64,000 nt of DNA from Patella vulgata (GCF_932274485.2 NC_065879.2:91135459-91199458); one strand, 5' to 3'. Shown: positions 36,121-47,168, counted from the stretch's first letter. A program made the numbers and translations. Notes: a model not told the origin generated them from the sequence alone.

Positions 36121-36475
36121 AGTGATTGTTCTAAGGACATCAAGATTTACGTTTTCAAGGTACAGGACCTTGGTTTTTGTAGTACACTCATTTCGGAGTA
36201 CGTCCACGTAGTCGAATAATAGGAAACATTAAAGCCCAGTATATTGATTCTAGATATTTTAAACTTCTGACACAAATCAGTCCTTTTATAAAATCCAGTG
36301 ATTGTTCTAAGGACATCAAGATTTACGTTTTCAAGGTACAGGACCTTGGTTTTTGTAGTACACTCATTTCGGAGTACGTCCACGTAGTCGAATAATAGGC
36401 GACATTAAAGCCCAGTATATTGATTCTAGATATTTTAAACTTCTGACACAAATCAGTCCTTTTATAACGGAATAA
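36121..36475 (+). repeat. 176-bp tandem duplication before the structural-gene fossil (mirror 23,764-24,118)
   Basis: AGTGATTGTTCTAAGGACAT through ACAAATCAGTCCTTTTATA is present twice, at 36,121 and 36,297, with only a few differences (AGGAAACATT against AGGCGACATT). Confidence 0.8.
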
Positions 36476-36480
36476 TTAGT

Positions 36481-37399
36481 ATGAACAGCCCCATTAATAG
36501 TAAAACGGAAATAGAGGGACCGCATCGCTTACGTTTTTCAATACCCGATGGTTACTACGATACTGGACACGACATAATCAATCATTTCAATAAATCGACG
36601 TTGGAGGTTGGGGCATCATTATCTATCGTGAAAGATCCCGAGGGTTATGTCTTATTACGCCTAGGAAGAGACGGTCGAAAAGTCCATTTGTCCAAGAATT
36701 TAGCCCGGATATTCGGGTTTATGAAAGAGAATGAATTTACAAGCAGTGTGAAAAGTGACACAAAAGTCGATTTAGATTCCAATTTTCACAATATTTATAT
36801 TTACACTGATATTATCGAAAATCAGTTGGTCGGTGATACAAGCGCACCGTTGTTGCGAGCTATACAGGTGGATCTAGCTAAACCCCTTTGGATCGGCTGT
36901 ATATAAAACGTTTGACAACCCCTATTATATTCCAGTCAACAAACATTACATAGACACGGTTGAACTCGGACTTTACACGGAACTAGGACAACCAGTACCA
37001 TTTGAATTTGGACACGTTCTTTGTAAACTGCACTTGCGCAAGGTCGAATAATGACGTGCCTACAACCCTACAGGTGTGACGATGCAAAGATACGACGTTA
37101 TTACCTCAGTCAAACGGGTGACGGATTTCCAATTTTTACGGGGTCACCGTATCAGAAAGGTTATGGTTTAGGATCGGTTAAGCGCACCGTTGTTGCGAGC
37201 TATACAGGTGGATCTAGCTAAACCCTTTGGATCGGCTGTATATAAAACGTTTGACAACCCCTATTATATTCCAGTCAACAAACATTACATAGACACGGTT
37301 GAACTCGGACTTTACACGGAACTAGGACAACCAGTACCATTTGAATTTGGACACGTTCTTTGTAAACTTTGCTTACCTGTTACAAATTCAAAGGGTTAG
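36481..37399 (+). pseudogene. Polinton structural (penton/minor capsid-like) fossil, right arm
   Basis: Same content as the left-arm copy, reading toward the right terminus. A 73-codon-type end block appears at 36,841-37,040 and again at 37,181-37,399. The resemblance to the Polinton penton-like family is by motif recognition (GDTSAPLLR, VPFEFG) and needs a profile search to fix the name. It is a fossil, with both arms carrying the same version. Confidence 0.6.
37075..37176 (+). pseudogene. Fragment of a Polinton pVI-like minor capsid gene
   Basis: A short block encodes FPIFTGSPYQKGYGLGS, the glycine-rich signature that, from memory, opens the small Polinton protein related to adenovirus pVI. 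In Polintons this gene lies next to the penton-like gene. Mirror copy at about 23,063-23,164 on the - strand. Only a fragment survives. Confidence 0.45.
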
Positions 37400-38205
37400 C
37401 GGAAGTTGTGTGGGCTGTGGGGGAGGGGGGTAGACAATGCAATTCTTTTAATATGAATATTATTTTATTTTACCAATACCTATCTGATTTGTTCTTTTCT
37501 GTAGATTGTTAGCTTTTACTGACTACATACTGGCACGGTTGAGGATGGTTGAGGGAACGAACCATGCGTTCAAGAACATAATCAACGTTCTCGCCACTTA
37601 TAGGGAGCTGGCAGAATGGAACCTGCCATCAAATTAATTGTCCGTAAAAAAAAAAATATATATATATAACATTATGGCTAAATAAAATATTATAAAAAAA
37701 GGCTGTTGTTGGTTTCTTAGTATCGACACGGATTGAAGAGTGTAGACCTGTGAAGTGGGTTTTTTGAGGTTAGGGCGGGGGTGGGGGGGGGTTGGTGTGT
37801 GGGATATAAACAGCCTTTGATAAACAATCACAACATGTTCAACTGTCAAGCTTAATAGCGGTGATCATTGTCCCTTAATGCAGGTATAGCTACACTTGGC
37901 GTGAACTCAATGTAACCTCTACACACCTGCCTATAAAGCGAAATATCTTCCCCCCCCCTACCCTCCAATAAACAATTCGTGGACCCCATACCCTCGTTAC
38001 AAAAGTCAAACACGATCAAAGAATATAACACCTGCATACCTTTTTTATTATTCATAACCTCATTGTTCAGTCAACAATAACCATATTCAACCTATAAATA
38101 GAACACCTGTGGAATGCTCTGACGTCAGACCTTAGGAATGTGTGACGTCAGACCTTTGGAATGTCTGGAATTCCAAAATTGCTTCAAAGTACCCTTCCTA
38201 CTACT

Positions 38206-38211
38206 GATGGG
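38206..38211. repeat. Right 6-bp target-site duplication GATGGG
   Basis: Exact copy of 22,027-22,032. The sequences beyond the two copies are unrelated, as expected at an insertion. Confidence 0.85.
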
Positions 38212-41200
38212 TCCCAATTTAGCTTTATCTTATAAATCATGTACTACTTTATGGGCCGTTGTATATTCCCTATTACATGTATATTGTGCAGCAACTTTAC
38301 ATTTCAAAACCAGACATCTCAATGATCTTGTCGCACAAATTCCACTTAGTCTAGGTAGTCCAGATGATAACATCAGAGGTAAAAAAAATCCCAATGAAAA
38401 TCAGGGTAAATTCCAATGACCGCCACTTAGTCTAGGTAGTCCAGATGATAACGTCAGAGGTAAAAAATATAGCGGACTGCATTAACATTAATAGTTTGTG
38501 TTATTACATGATGGCCTGCCTACTTATCTACACAGCTTTTTTTTTCCTCGATCTCACCATTTGCTCTCCGGTCCTGTTTCAGGATTTTACATGGAGGGTA
38601 ACTGAAGATCTGTGTGGCAGTTACCACTTTCCTATCTTGATTGATAAATTAAAATACATCCTAAATAATTTAAAAATTATAAATAGTCTAAAATAACCTC
38701 AAAATCTTAGAAGAATATTAACATCATCAAAGTTTGATTCTGATATTTCGGTACCCCAATTGGACTACAATTGGATAGATATCGGGTACGTACAGCAGGT
38801 CAAGATACGGCTCTAAAGTCTTGACTGACAAGTTTCTACTTCGTAGGCAGGTTAGTTTATTAACGTAATCTAACTAGTACGATACTTCTTATTTAAGAAT
38901 TTATCGGATGTGAAGTTTACTGCTGTAGACGTACGTAGTGTTAAGTGCAAATTTCTTATAGAACTCTGTCAGAAGTGTGAACCGTGCCAAAACCTTGTAT
39001 AACTGTATGTTTCTGAAGGAATTATAAAATTATTAAAACCAACTTGGACTTTGTGAAATTATTCCGCGGAGCCAGAAACGAACCAACGAAAGAAATAAAG
39101 ACGATAGTCCTAGCCACTAGACACCAACGATCTAGCCAGAAGAACCAGTGCTTTAGACCGTTTTCACAACGGGCAGTCTAGAAGGTTTGAGTGACATCCA
39201 CATCTAGTTCCTCGCAAGAGAGGCTAGAGACTCTCAACCTTTTAATCGAGGAAAGTAAGCGGCAAGGTTACATGAATGAATGAAATGTCTAGTAAGTAAA
39301 ATAGTTTAACACGGATAACAAAAATCCTGTAATAATCAGTGAATGTATATATTTGAATGAATGTCAACTCTGAATAAATCTGTTTGTGATAATTCACAAT
39401 ACCCTTAAATAGAACAGACCAAAGTTGACAAAAGCCTTTCAATAAAGTGTTGGTTTGTTTGAAAGCAAACTCATGTACACGCATAGTCTTCTCCAGGAAA
39501 ATAATAGCCTTATTCTAAGTATTAGATGTTTAAGTGTCCTACCTGTTGTGTAAATGTTCCATTACATCATATTTTACTTGTCCAGAGGGTTCGAAAATAT
39601 TTTTAAATCCAAATCACATTTGAAAAGGTTTACGTCAGGCTTTTTAAATCATTTAGTTGAATTTTTCCAATTTTTTAAATTAGGTGTGTTAAGATGAAAT
39701 TTGTATCATCAATTAATTGGAATATTGTAAAATAGTACAATTTGTTGACCAGAATAAAGATTGGGACATATTATTCAGTTACAACAAGAGTGGTATTGAG
39801 CCTTTAAAGTAAATTAATATCCGAAGTATATTGCGCATTTGATCTTGAAGAAACGTTAACAAAAATAGTTATCTCCTTTTATAAATTACATAAATACATT
39901 GAAGCCCCCATTTTACATTTATTACGAAACAGAGCCGGACGAAAGGGTTTCGATTGACATATAATTCCAGGATTTAATGACGGATTACACAGTCACACGG
40001 AATATGCATGACATTTAGAATCAGAATTTCAATAATCAACATCATACAAGGTGTGGATCAAGATACTGTCGCATTAAGCTCTTAGAACCACACGAAAGTG
40101 TGCCAGGATTGAATGAAGGATTAAATAGTCACGCGGTATACACATGATATTTAAATGAATGTTTACTGCTTGTTTGCTTGTTTTTTTATAAATTGTTTCA
40201 TGTAAACCAAAATTTCATTAATCAACGTCATGCTAGGTTTGGGGCAAAGACACTGCAACATTTAGCTCCATATGTTGTAAAAAGTTTCCCGCCCTGAAAA
40301 TGGGAAGGAAATGATTAACAATTGGAAATTCAATGGTGATCTGTTGTCACAGATTCTAAGAGGGTCTGACGCGTTCACTTTAGCTGTTCATAAAGTTTGT
40401 CGTCGATGCAAATGTCGCGATGTGTTTGTACGTGTTAATGTAGTGGTGTAATTTGCCTATCTCTTGCGCTTTTACCATCCCTTTAATCTCGATCAGTCCT
40501 AAAGCTCAAAAAATAATTTTTTTCTAAAACATTTATCTTAATTTCATTTATTTTTCTGAACGATATTGACAAGTTTTGAAAAAAAAAAACCTATTGCCAC
40601 ATTAAGATGATTTAAAAATGGAAACGGTTTTGGGCCTACATCAGGAGACAACGTTTCGAATAACACGGAAACAAAAACAGCAATTTCCACACCCTGATGT
40701 GCTGCTTAGCAAGTAGCGAACACCGGCTTCAGGGTCATGGCTGCTACTATTGGTGTATATTCAATTATTAATCTTGGTAATCGAGGTTCTGACCAATCGG
40801 CATAAACATCAAACGTGTTGTGTTTTAGATGCAGAAATTATCTCAGGGTTTCGTCACTCTCACCAGTTCTATGAAATCCGTTCCAACATTCATTGGGAAT
40901 TTGATTGTTGCATTGTGGTTGAGATCGGTTTCAATGGCCATGTCTGTGTCGTGGACTTAGGGGCATTGGTTGCTACTTATTTCCTATGACTTTTTCTCCC
41001 GTGAAATGTCGCCAGGGAATAACAGTATAGCAGTTAGTAGACTTTTGTGGGTTGGTGAAATCGGGATCCTAACATTGTGTCGTAATAAAGAGTTATTGTC
41101 TAATTCTAATGATTGTGAAACAAACCGATCTTCTATATATTATACTAAACAGCAAAAAACAAAAAAAAAACCTCAGTACGATTTCAAAATCAGAGAGGAA

Positions 41201-41309
41201 TTTTAATCAAATCATTCTAGAAAACGACTTACTAAATGGATCAAAGCAATTTTTTGTAAACAGTATGTTGACACATTAGTGAATAATTCATCACAATTCC
41301 AACACGTTA
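38212..41309. other. Right flank of the Polinton; no gene recognised
   Basis: Just outside the element, a block of about 46 bp (CCACTTAGTCTAGGTAGTCC plus AGATGATAAC) is repeated at 38,341 and 38,422. Short open frames at 38,445, 39,242 and 40,750 show no recognisable domain. Confidence 0.4.
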
Positions 41310-41530
41310 CGTGGAGGTTTAGGGTCTTACACACTCCATACATCCACCGCGAGTGTCAATAACAGCAGCGCAGCGCCTGTACATGGAGTGGACCAGGCGA
41401 TTGATGAACGCCATTGGCACCTGGAACCACATTCTCAGAAAAGCCTGTCTTAACCCATCGTATGTGTTTGGTCTCGGTACGACTTATTAAATCGCCTCTG
41501 AATTTCACCCCAAAGATGTTCAATCGGGTT
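41310..41530 (-). pseudogene. Tc1-type transposase C-terminal fragment
   Basis: On the - strand the translation contains NPIEHLWGEIQRRFNKS, the segment with the third catalytic acid of Tc1 transposases (usually NPIEHLWD). After a frame change it continues LRQAFLRMWFQVPMAFINRL and MYRRCAAVIDTRGGCM. It is a short decayed fragment. It may be the same family as the transposase at 2,170-2,899, but the parts do not overlap and cannot be compared. Confidence 0.7.
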
Positions 41531-41533
41531 TAC

Positions 41534-41660
41534 AGTAAAAACAGACACGACTGAATGTAAATCAGTTTATATACATTCATATTACATTATTATGTGCGTT
41601 GCGACCCATTTGTGTGAATTTCTATGTCCCAAATATTAGCGATTTAGCTCTTTTAACACA
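41534..41660 (+). repeat. Diverged copy of a Polinton-arm segment
   Basis: About 125 bp (TGAATGTAAATCAGTTTATA, GTTGCGACCCATTT, ATATTAGCGATTTAGCTC) match the right arm at 34,707-34,833 with about 12-15% differences. It abuts the Tc1 fragment. It is either an older relic of the same element family or a host segment captured by the element. Confidence 0.7.
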
Positions 41661-43178
41661 TCAAATGTCAACTTGTATTGTGATGACACCATTGTTGTCA
41701 TTCTAACGCCATCATTGCGTCGACATAAATATCGTTTAAGGTCAAAGGTGACACATCCCTTGTTCAATAAATGTTTGTTAGTTTGGTGTAAAGATATTTT
41801 GTGGTAAAAATGCATATACAGTTTTTCTCGATGAATGTAGTCTACGTGCATTAAGCAACGGGTGAATCGTAAATCCCAGAGAATGTGAGTTTTATGGAAA
41901 CTGATATTTCCGGGGATTACAGTTGTGGTTTATGATCATATACCTTTGAAATAGTTTGAACCACATTAACCCTTTTGTAGCGAGTACAACGGCTAATCCA
42001 ATTGCACGTTAATCTGTTTTATTCCTGCAATGAAAAGTAAGTACAACCCCCTTCATATACCACTATCGGGCATGACGCTCATATCATAAAAGGGGGTGTT
42101 GTGGGGCTACACACTTGGCGTGTTGTTTTTCTCACTAATACAAGGTGGGTGTGGTCTCCAGTCATTGTGAAGTAAAAAGAGGTTCCTTTACGTATGTAGA
42201 AGATAATGTACTAGGTAACTGTAAAGTTTGGATAAGTTGAGATTTTACATCAATGAGATAGTAAGGACTGAAGTTGATGGTAAAAACATGTAAATATACA
42301 TTTTTATCCAAGACCGGAAAATCCCGCTCGGCATTTCTGTGATTCTGGATGGGTCAATGAGTTTAATATCTTATCTACCTAAAAAGCAAGCATATAGACA
42401 AAAACGGGCGAAATCACAAACTTGAGTGTTATCATGCTTCCTGCATGATCTTTTTATTAGAAAACAACCTTTAGCAACAAGCTTAGAGATGCAGCTCGTG
42501 TTTTGTTTTTGTTAAATAGGTATTAAAAACATCCAACGGTAATTAGTCTGTTAAATTAAAAAAGAATTGCTGGTACAGTGTCTTAAATATAGTTTAATAA
42601 TACTCAAATAATACAAACAAATTTACTGGTAACAATAAAGATTTCGCTAACAAAACTGCGAACATCACTAACATAACAAAAAAAAAATAATAAAAAATAT
42701 AATAATAAATGCTCTTGTAAATTTAACAGTAATATAAGGGGTGTGTCTAGCAAAGCTCCAGTTTGATGCAAACATTAACCTTACACATCTTACTATTATT
42801 ACAAAAAAACCCCCAAAAAACAAGATTTAATAAAAACAATAGCGGTGCTAACAATATTGGTGCATTAGCAAAACGTTCGAGTTCATTAATGACTTCGGTG
42901 ATAATGATCCATGTTACGCCCACTTCCATAAATATTAAATTGTGGGATATTAATGAACATACATTATCCAATAAAACCTAAATAGTTCAGTTTTAAAGAA
43001 GCGTTAAAGACTATATTATAATCACATTTTTAAAAATTAGAATGGGAAAGTCGTTTGGCAAACGAATGATTTTTCTTGCCTCCGGGGTTTGACCAACAGA
43101 CCACATTTATCGACTGAGCGAAATCTACATGATCAACAAAGAGTTTTGTTCTTTACAAACTAACTTTTTTTGAAAAAG
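41661..43178. other. No gene recognised; 3' flank of the receptor tail exon
   Basis: AT-rich. Probably includes the 3' UTR of the - strand receptor. Short open frames lack motifs. Confidence 0.35.
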
Positions 43179-43802
43179 TTAATATCCTTCAAATACTGGA
43201 GTTATGTATGTGGAGTTTATTTCATTTTGAATTCGAAAATCCATGGACTCCGTACTAATGCGATCAGTATCATCACCAACGTCAGTAGACAAATTGAAAG
43301 AATCGATGCCGTCTCCTGATCTGTCATCGCTGCCATCGCTTGCTTCCTGGACACCACCATCGTCGTTGTCACTCTCTTGAGAGGCGGTAAATTGTTTCAG
43401 TTGTGTATAATCGTATTTATCGCTCGACTCCGTTTCAGTTCTAGTTGGTTGATTGTACATGTGAATATATGATTCCGAGTCATGGGAAGATGGTGTATCT
43501 CTGTCCGTATTTGATTCCTCAACATCCCCATTGATTACTTCACCGTCACAATTCGCTGTACATCTTTTCAATCGTAAATACTCGTGTTTATCGCTTTCTG
43601 TTTCAATCCTATCTGTAGGATTGTACGGGTTGAGATATGGATCTAAGTCATGTGAAGATGAATCAGTCTCGGACACCATAGAGTGATTGTTTTCAGTGAT
43701 GACACCCACAATGTTGAGTGACTCATATGAGTTGTTAATCGCAACGTTAGCAGCGTTACTGGTTATCTCCGTGTTTTCCGTGTGCGGTGGTCTTTTCATC
43801 CC
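43179..43802 (-). CDS. Receptor cytoplasmic tail exon with repeated tyrosine modules
   Basis: A terminal exon that follows CTCCTTTGTATAG and encodes about 207 residues from MKRPPHTENTE to a stop after VFEGY. It is very acidic and polar, with no hydrophobic helix. Two copies of a module occur: SHDLDPYLNPYNPTDRIETE...HEYLRLKR and SHDSESYIHMYNQPTRTETE...YDYTQLKQ, plus an upstream YESL. The three Y-x-x-L sites (YESL, YLRL, YTQL) and a terminal YITPVFEGY look like SH2- or adaptor-binding tyrosines. Spacing is too wide for an ITAM, and the -2 residues do not fit strict ITIMs. Such tails are common on invertebrate phagocytic and immune-type receptors; the family here is unknown. It sits downstream of a transmembrane-like exon at 44,292-44,405. 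Confidence 0.6.
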   Translation of the reverse strand, partial: GMKRPPHTENTEITSNAANVAINNSYESLNIVGVITENNHSMVSETDSSSHDLDPYLNPYNPTDRIETESDKHEYLRLKRCTANCDGEVINGDVEESNTDRDTPSSHDSESYIHMYNQPTRTETESSDKYDYTQLKQFTASQESDNDDGGVQEASDGSDDRSGDGIDSFNLSTDVGDDTDRISTESMDFRIQNEINSTYITPVFEGY

Positions 43803-44291
43803 TATACAAAGGAGGAAATTGAAATTAAAGCATACAAGTGTGTTATTCAAGTGGATAGCCCATTGATATCATGTGTCAATCATTTCGGTATGTACACTGA
43901 TATTGTTATGGTAATTTATCAATACGTTTAGTTGTGTTCTTGATCTTATAAAAGACGCATTAAATACATCAATCTGAATTAATACAATGTTGATAATTTT
44001 TTTTTAGCTTTAAAAAATCGGCAATAACCTAGCTTTAAGAAACAAATTGTTAATTTAAAAAAAAAACGTAATTTTCATACGAATATAATCATTTTATTTA
44101 TTATTCTCAATATTATTATAATAATATTAAATGTTCATAAACCGATGAGCGGAAGTCTCGCTAACGAGACAACGCGATACTCAAAATGTAAACAAACAGG
44201 TAGATCGATTATTGATTAGAAAATTAAAATGAGATGAGGGGGTGATTATTGACGGAAGCCGTGAGTAATGTGAGTAAGCAAGAGTTTTAAT

Positions 44292-44405
44292 TTAGAATTT
44301 AGAAAAAGAATTGCACCCAAAGACGATCGCCAAAACCAATAACACACTAACAATAGAAATTATGGTCATCACCCACGCCTCCGCCCAATGCGTCCCGCAT
44401 TGCAG
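44292..44405 (-). CDS. Candidate transmembrane exon of the same receptor
   Basis: After CTTTTGTTTTCATAG the - strand reads LQCGTHWAEAWVMTIISIVS then VLLVLAIVFGCNSF to a stop at 44,292-44,294. The 19-residue hydrophobic core is a good membrane helix. The donor (GGGTGC) is weak, and its phase does not fit the tail exon at 43,802, so an exon may be missing or the gene may be decayed. Confidence 0.4.
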   Translation of the reverse strand: MQCGTHWAEAWVMTIISIVSVLLVLAIVFGCNSFSKF

Positions 44406-44581
44406 CTATGAAAACAAAAGATGGGTAAAAATAATTAAATAAATAAATTACAATGAGTACTGTCCAACTCGAATGACGCTATAGTCGCTTCACTCGGAAT
44501 AACGCCATCGCCTCCTGAAACATCTTCGCATCCGTCTCCCACTCCTCTTCGATAGCCACTCTTCTAACTTTCCCATCTTAC

Positions 44582-44752
44582 AGCCTCTCTTCCGTCATAG
44601 TGATTCTCTCTATTTTTCCAATCAGCGGCACGCTGTAACTCGTAACATTTTTGTGCATCTCTTGAACAACCTCTTTTCCCTCTTCCTCGGAACTAGCATC
44701 AGAATACAGGGAAAATATTAATTTGAGTTCAACCCCAGTAACTTCCCTTCTC
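44582..44752 (-). CDS. Candidate extracellular exon of the same receptor
   Basis: The frame reads EVTGVELKLIFSLYSDASSE, then VVQEMHKNVTSYSVPLIGKI and ERITMTEERL, and ends at a GTAAGA donor. It begins after GCGCAG. Two N-linked-type or polar stretches and the pattern (L-x-x-I-x-S-x-Y-S-D-x-S-S-E) recall SEA-type juxtamembrane modules, but this is weak. Intron phase to the TM exon does not match. Confidence 0.35.
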
Positions 44753-45076
44753 CTGCGCGGTGACCCGCTTTATGTTCAGCTGCAGTGGGGACACTATCAA
44801 TGTGTGACTTTCACTGTGCTCACATTAAATTTTCTTCACCACCATAGACTGCACACACTTCTTTTCCACTATTGCACATTTACCTTGCTACCTCGTTTCC
44901 TTTCTATTTATGTGTATCCAATATTGTGACCGGCTTTTGAATTCAGCATTTTTACAGAGAAGGCACATGGATGGTTTAGCAGTGGCAGATGATGCCATAT
45001 TAACTGAAAATAAAGAAACGAACATTAGGTATAAAAATGCGATGGTCTCACAACCTTTCTAACACGCCAGGTCAGG
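44753..45076. other. No feature recognised
   Basis: A short + strand open frame at 44,723-44,929 is the reverse shadow of the candidate exon and its flank. Confidence 0.3.
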
Positions 45077-45422
45077 GCTATACTATATACCGGAAAACAC
45101 CATGTTCTACTGAATACCGGAAAACACCGGAAAAACACTAAATACCAGAAAACACACAAAATACCGGAAACCACCCTAAATAGGTAACCCGGAGAAGGGC
45201 TATACTATAAACCGGAAACAAACCCTAACCCTAACCAGGCACACATAGGACCAGGCTCTCGGTTACCTATTTAGAGTGCCAGTCTCCGGGTTACCTATTT
45301 AGGGTATTTTCCGGTATTTAGTGTGTTTTCCGGTATTTAGTGTTTTTCCGGTGTTTCCGGTATTCAGTATAAAATGGTGTTTTCCTGTTGTTTTCCTTTG
45401 TTTTCCGGTATATAGTATTACC
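45077..45422. mobile_element. MITE/foldback of CCGGAAAACAC repeats
   Basis: The left end (TACTATATACCGGAAAACAC) and right end (TTTTCCGGTATATAGTA) are inverted. Both halves contain runs of ATACCGGAAAACAC and TAAATAGGTAACCCGGAG. It includes two CCCTAA units near 45,222, far too few for a telomere. It probably duplicated TA on insertion. Confidence 0.75.
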
Positions 45423-45429
45423 ACCAGGT

Positions 45430-46990
45430 CATGCGGTGCAAAACCGGGGATGTCCGGGTCGTCTTTGTCGTCGTCCTCTATGTCGGCATCACACACTATG
45501 GCGTCCTCGTTACCATCAATATTATACCCATCTAACCGTTGCGTAAATTTACGAAGTTGGTCCAGGTCAACCACTTGTTTACAATGACTGATTATCCACA
45601 ATTTCGTACTTGATGTCGGTCACTCTTCGAGGTACGGTGTAGGGTCCACTCCAATAATACACAAACGTGGTGGGTATTCCTGCTGACACCGAAGGGGTAA
45701 ACAACCACACATTATCTCCAGGAGAAAGACTTTCTATACCGATCCGATTTGGATTGCATGTTTAACTAATCCTGTTTTCCTAAATCTTTTCATGATGCTG
45801 CAAATAGATCGTGGTGTTTCATCAACAGTCTCATTACACCACGTGCCTGAGTTCGAGCCAACACATTAAAAGTCCGTTCCCACAATTCCAAAATATTGGT
45901 TGGAAGTTCAATTCGAGGATTGTTGGACACACTTGAAACGTTGGCACAATCTTTGTTGGGTACAACTTCAACACAAATAGCATTTCCAAGGCTAGTACTT
46001 TGAAACAGTAAAACGTCGTGTTTATTTGCATTTAAGAGCCTAATACGTATCCTTTGTTGTTTACTAGAGGGTTGGCACAAGACTCTTGACGGAACTATTT
46101 TGTTTTTCGTATATCTTAGCAACTGGTTCAGCCATTATATCACAATGTGAAAACTGTTTGGCGAATTCCGATGGTATATCCCCTTTCACAATTATTTCTT
46201 ATCTATTAGGAATGTAAGTGTTCTCTGATAATGAAACACGGCATATACCTGCAGGTCCGGGAGCCACGGTGGCTAGGTGGTTAAGACGCTGGATCGCTAG
46301 CCTGGAGGTCGGGTGTTCGATCCCTGCATTGGCCGAGAAAGTTCATCTGGATTTTCCGACGTGGTTTCCCCTTGTCAGTGGTGCATAACTGAGGGCCTGA
46401 CAAGGACAGCTGTCTAGTCCTTCGGATGAGACGAAAAACCCAGGTCCCGTGTATACATTGGAATGCACGTAAAAGATCCCTTGGCAGTTGGAATTCGATA
46501 TAAGAGTAGACGATAGTGCCGCTGCCCGGGCAAAATTTCCCTTATAGCACACTGTATGGCGTATGCCCGTCTTCATTAGCCCAGTATAGGAGCAGAACAG
46601 TAGGATGTTAAACCCCATTTCATTTCATTTCATTTAATACCTGCAGGACCATCCACCATTAATAAATACGGTTTTCCTTTTCACATTTTTGCAAGAAAAA
46701 AATGCAAACCATGAATGAATTGCGAACCAGTATAGCCCACTAAACAACTATAGAGATAACTTTCCCCATATATTTCGAGTTTGAGTTTTGCTTTACCCAA
46801 AACACCCAGCGCACCCCCCCGTTAGCTGCACCGAAACGTATGAGGCACATGCTTTACTTCTGGTCGCATATTTACAGGTATTATAAAATATGTGTCCTCG
46901 CCACAAAATAGTTATTGTTGCCCCGGTATACATCAATTCATTCACAGTTACAGTACAAACATGAGCTTTCTCATTGGGGGTTCCGAAAGA
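45430..46990 (-). mobile_element. Ty3/gypsy retroelement fossil, fragments of pol
   Basis: Reading leftward there is a protease-like stretch (about 46,880-46,990, VTVNELMYTGATITIL), a following segment (LKLEIYGESYLYSCLVGY), and a segment with GVMRLLMKHHDLFA as found before the RT. It ends with a pol C-terminal piece (SPGDNVWLFTPSV, YWSGPYTVPRRVTDIKYEI). It is an old relic, heavily broken, with only parts of pol left. LTRs were not found. A type-A SINE is inserted at 46,259-46,636. Confidence 0.7.
46259..46636 (+). repeat. Type-A SINE, full length, 14-bp target duplication
   Basis: Complete head GGGAGCCACGGTGGCTAGGT, box B GGGTGTTCGATCCC, and tail ACCCCATTTCATTTCATTT. It is flanked by ATACCTGCAGGTCC (46,245-46,258) and ATACCTGCAGGACC (46,637-46,650). 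This is the best reference copy in the window. It landed inside the gypsy fossil. Confidence 0.93.
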
Positions 46991-47011
46991 CCTGGAATCA
47001 GGCTGAGAACA

Positions 47012-47168
47012 GGGCCCTGTTTCACGAAATTTTAACTAAAGACAAAATCCAAATTTTAGTAGATACTTCAATTTTGATTGGCTAAGCACTAAAATAAGTC
47101 TAATATTAGCCAATCGAATTACTGAAATTTGGAATTTACCTTAGTTAAAATTTCGTTTAACAGGCCCC
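47012..47168. mobile_element. Short palindromic MITE (157 bp)
   Basis: Ends GGGCCCTGTTTCACGAAATT and, reversed, GGGGCCTGTTAAACGAAATT. The whole element can form a near-perfect hairpin. The GGGCCTGTTTCACGAA-type end is common among animal MITEs. Confidence 0.85.

Larger units (their letters stand above)
22033..38205. mobile_element. 16.2-kb palindromic Polinton/Maverick-class element, non-autonomous
   Basis: Both termini read AGTAGTAGGAAGGGTACTTT inward, matching the 5'-AG start known for Polintons, and the element is flanked by perfect 6-bp direct repeats GATGGG (22,027-22,032 and 38,206-38,211), the known Polinton target-duplication length. Nearly the whole element is palindrome: left arm 22,033-29,764, right arm 30,437-38,205, unique centre 29,765-30,436. 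Each arm carries pieces of Polinton structural proteins (broken, a few breaks) and a Myb/SANT-like gene; the centre holds a BIR gene. No polymerase B, integrase, ATPase or protease coding is visible. Near-identity of the arms and the perfect target duplication suggest a young insertion. Confidence 0.8.
30437..38205 (-). repeat. Right arm of the Polinton palindrome (7,769 bp)
   Basis: Mirror of 22,033-29,764. The inner boundary lies at ACCACAAAA...CTAGCGAAATAACTGACG. A short direct duplication at the centre (30,302-30,380 and 30,390-30,465, with GGTGTATAT(C/T)GGGGCCAAAC) sits at the arm junction. Confidence 0.92.

Noticed and set aside
22033-38205. Palindrome as a plain assembly or library fold-back
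   Set aside because: Not excluded, but disfavoured: both outer ends have the same 6-bp duplication beside unrelated flanks, the centre is unique, and the arms differ by 39 bp of minisatellite and single bases.
45219-45240. Telomere repeat (CCCTAA)
   Set aside because: Only two units inside a MITE; not a telomere.
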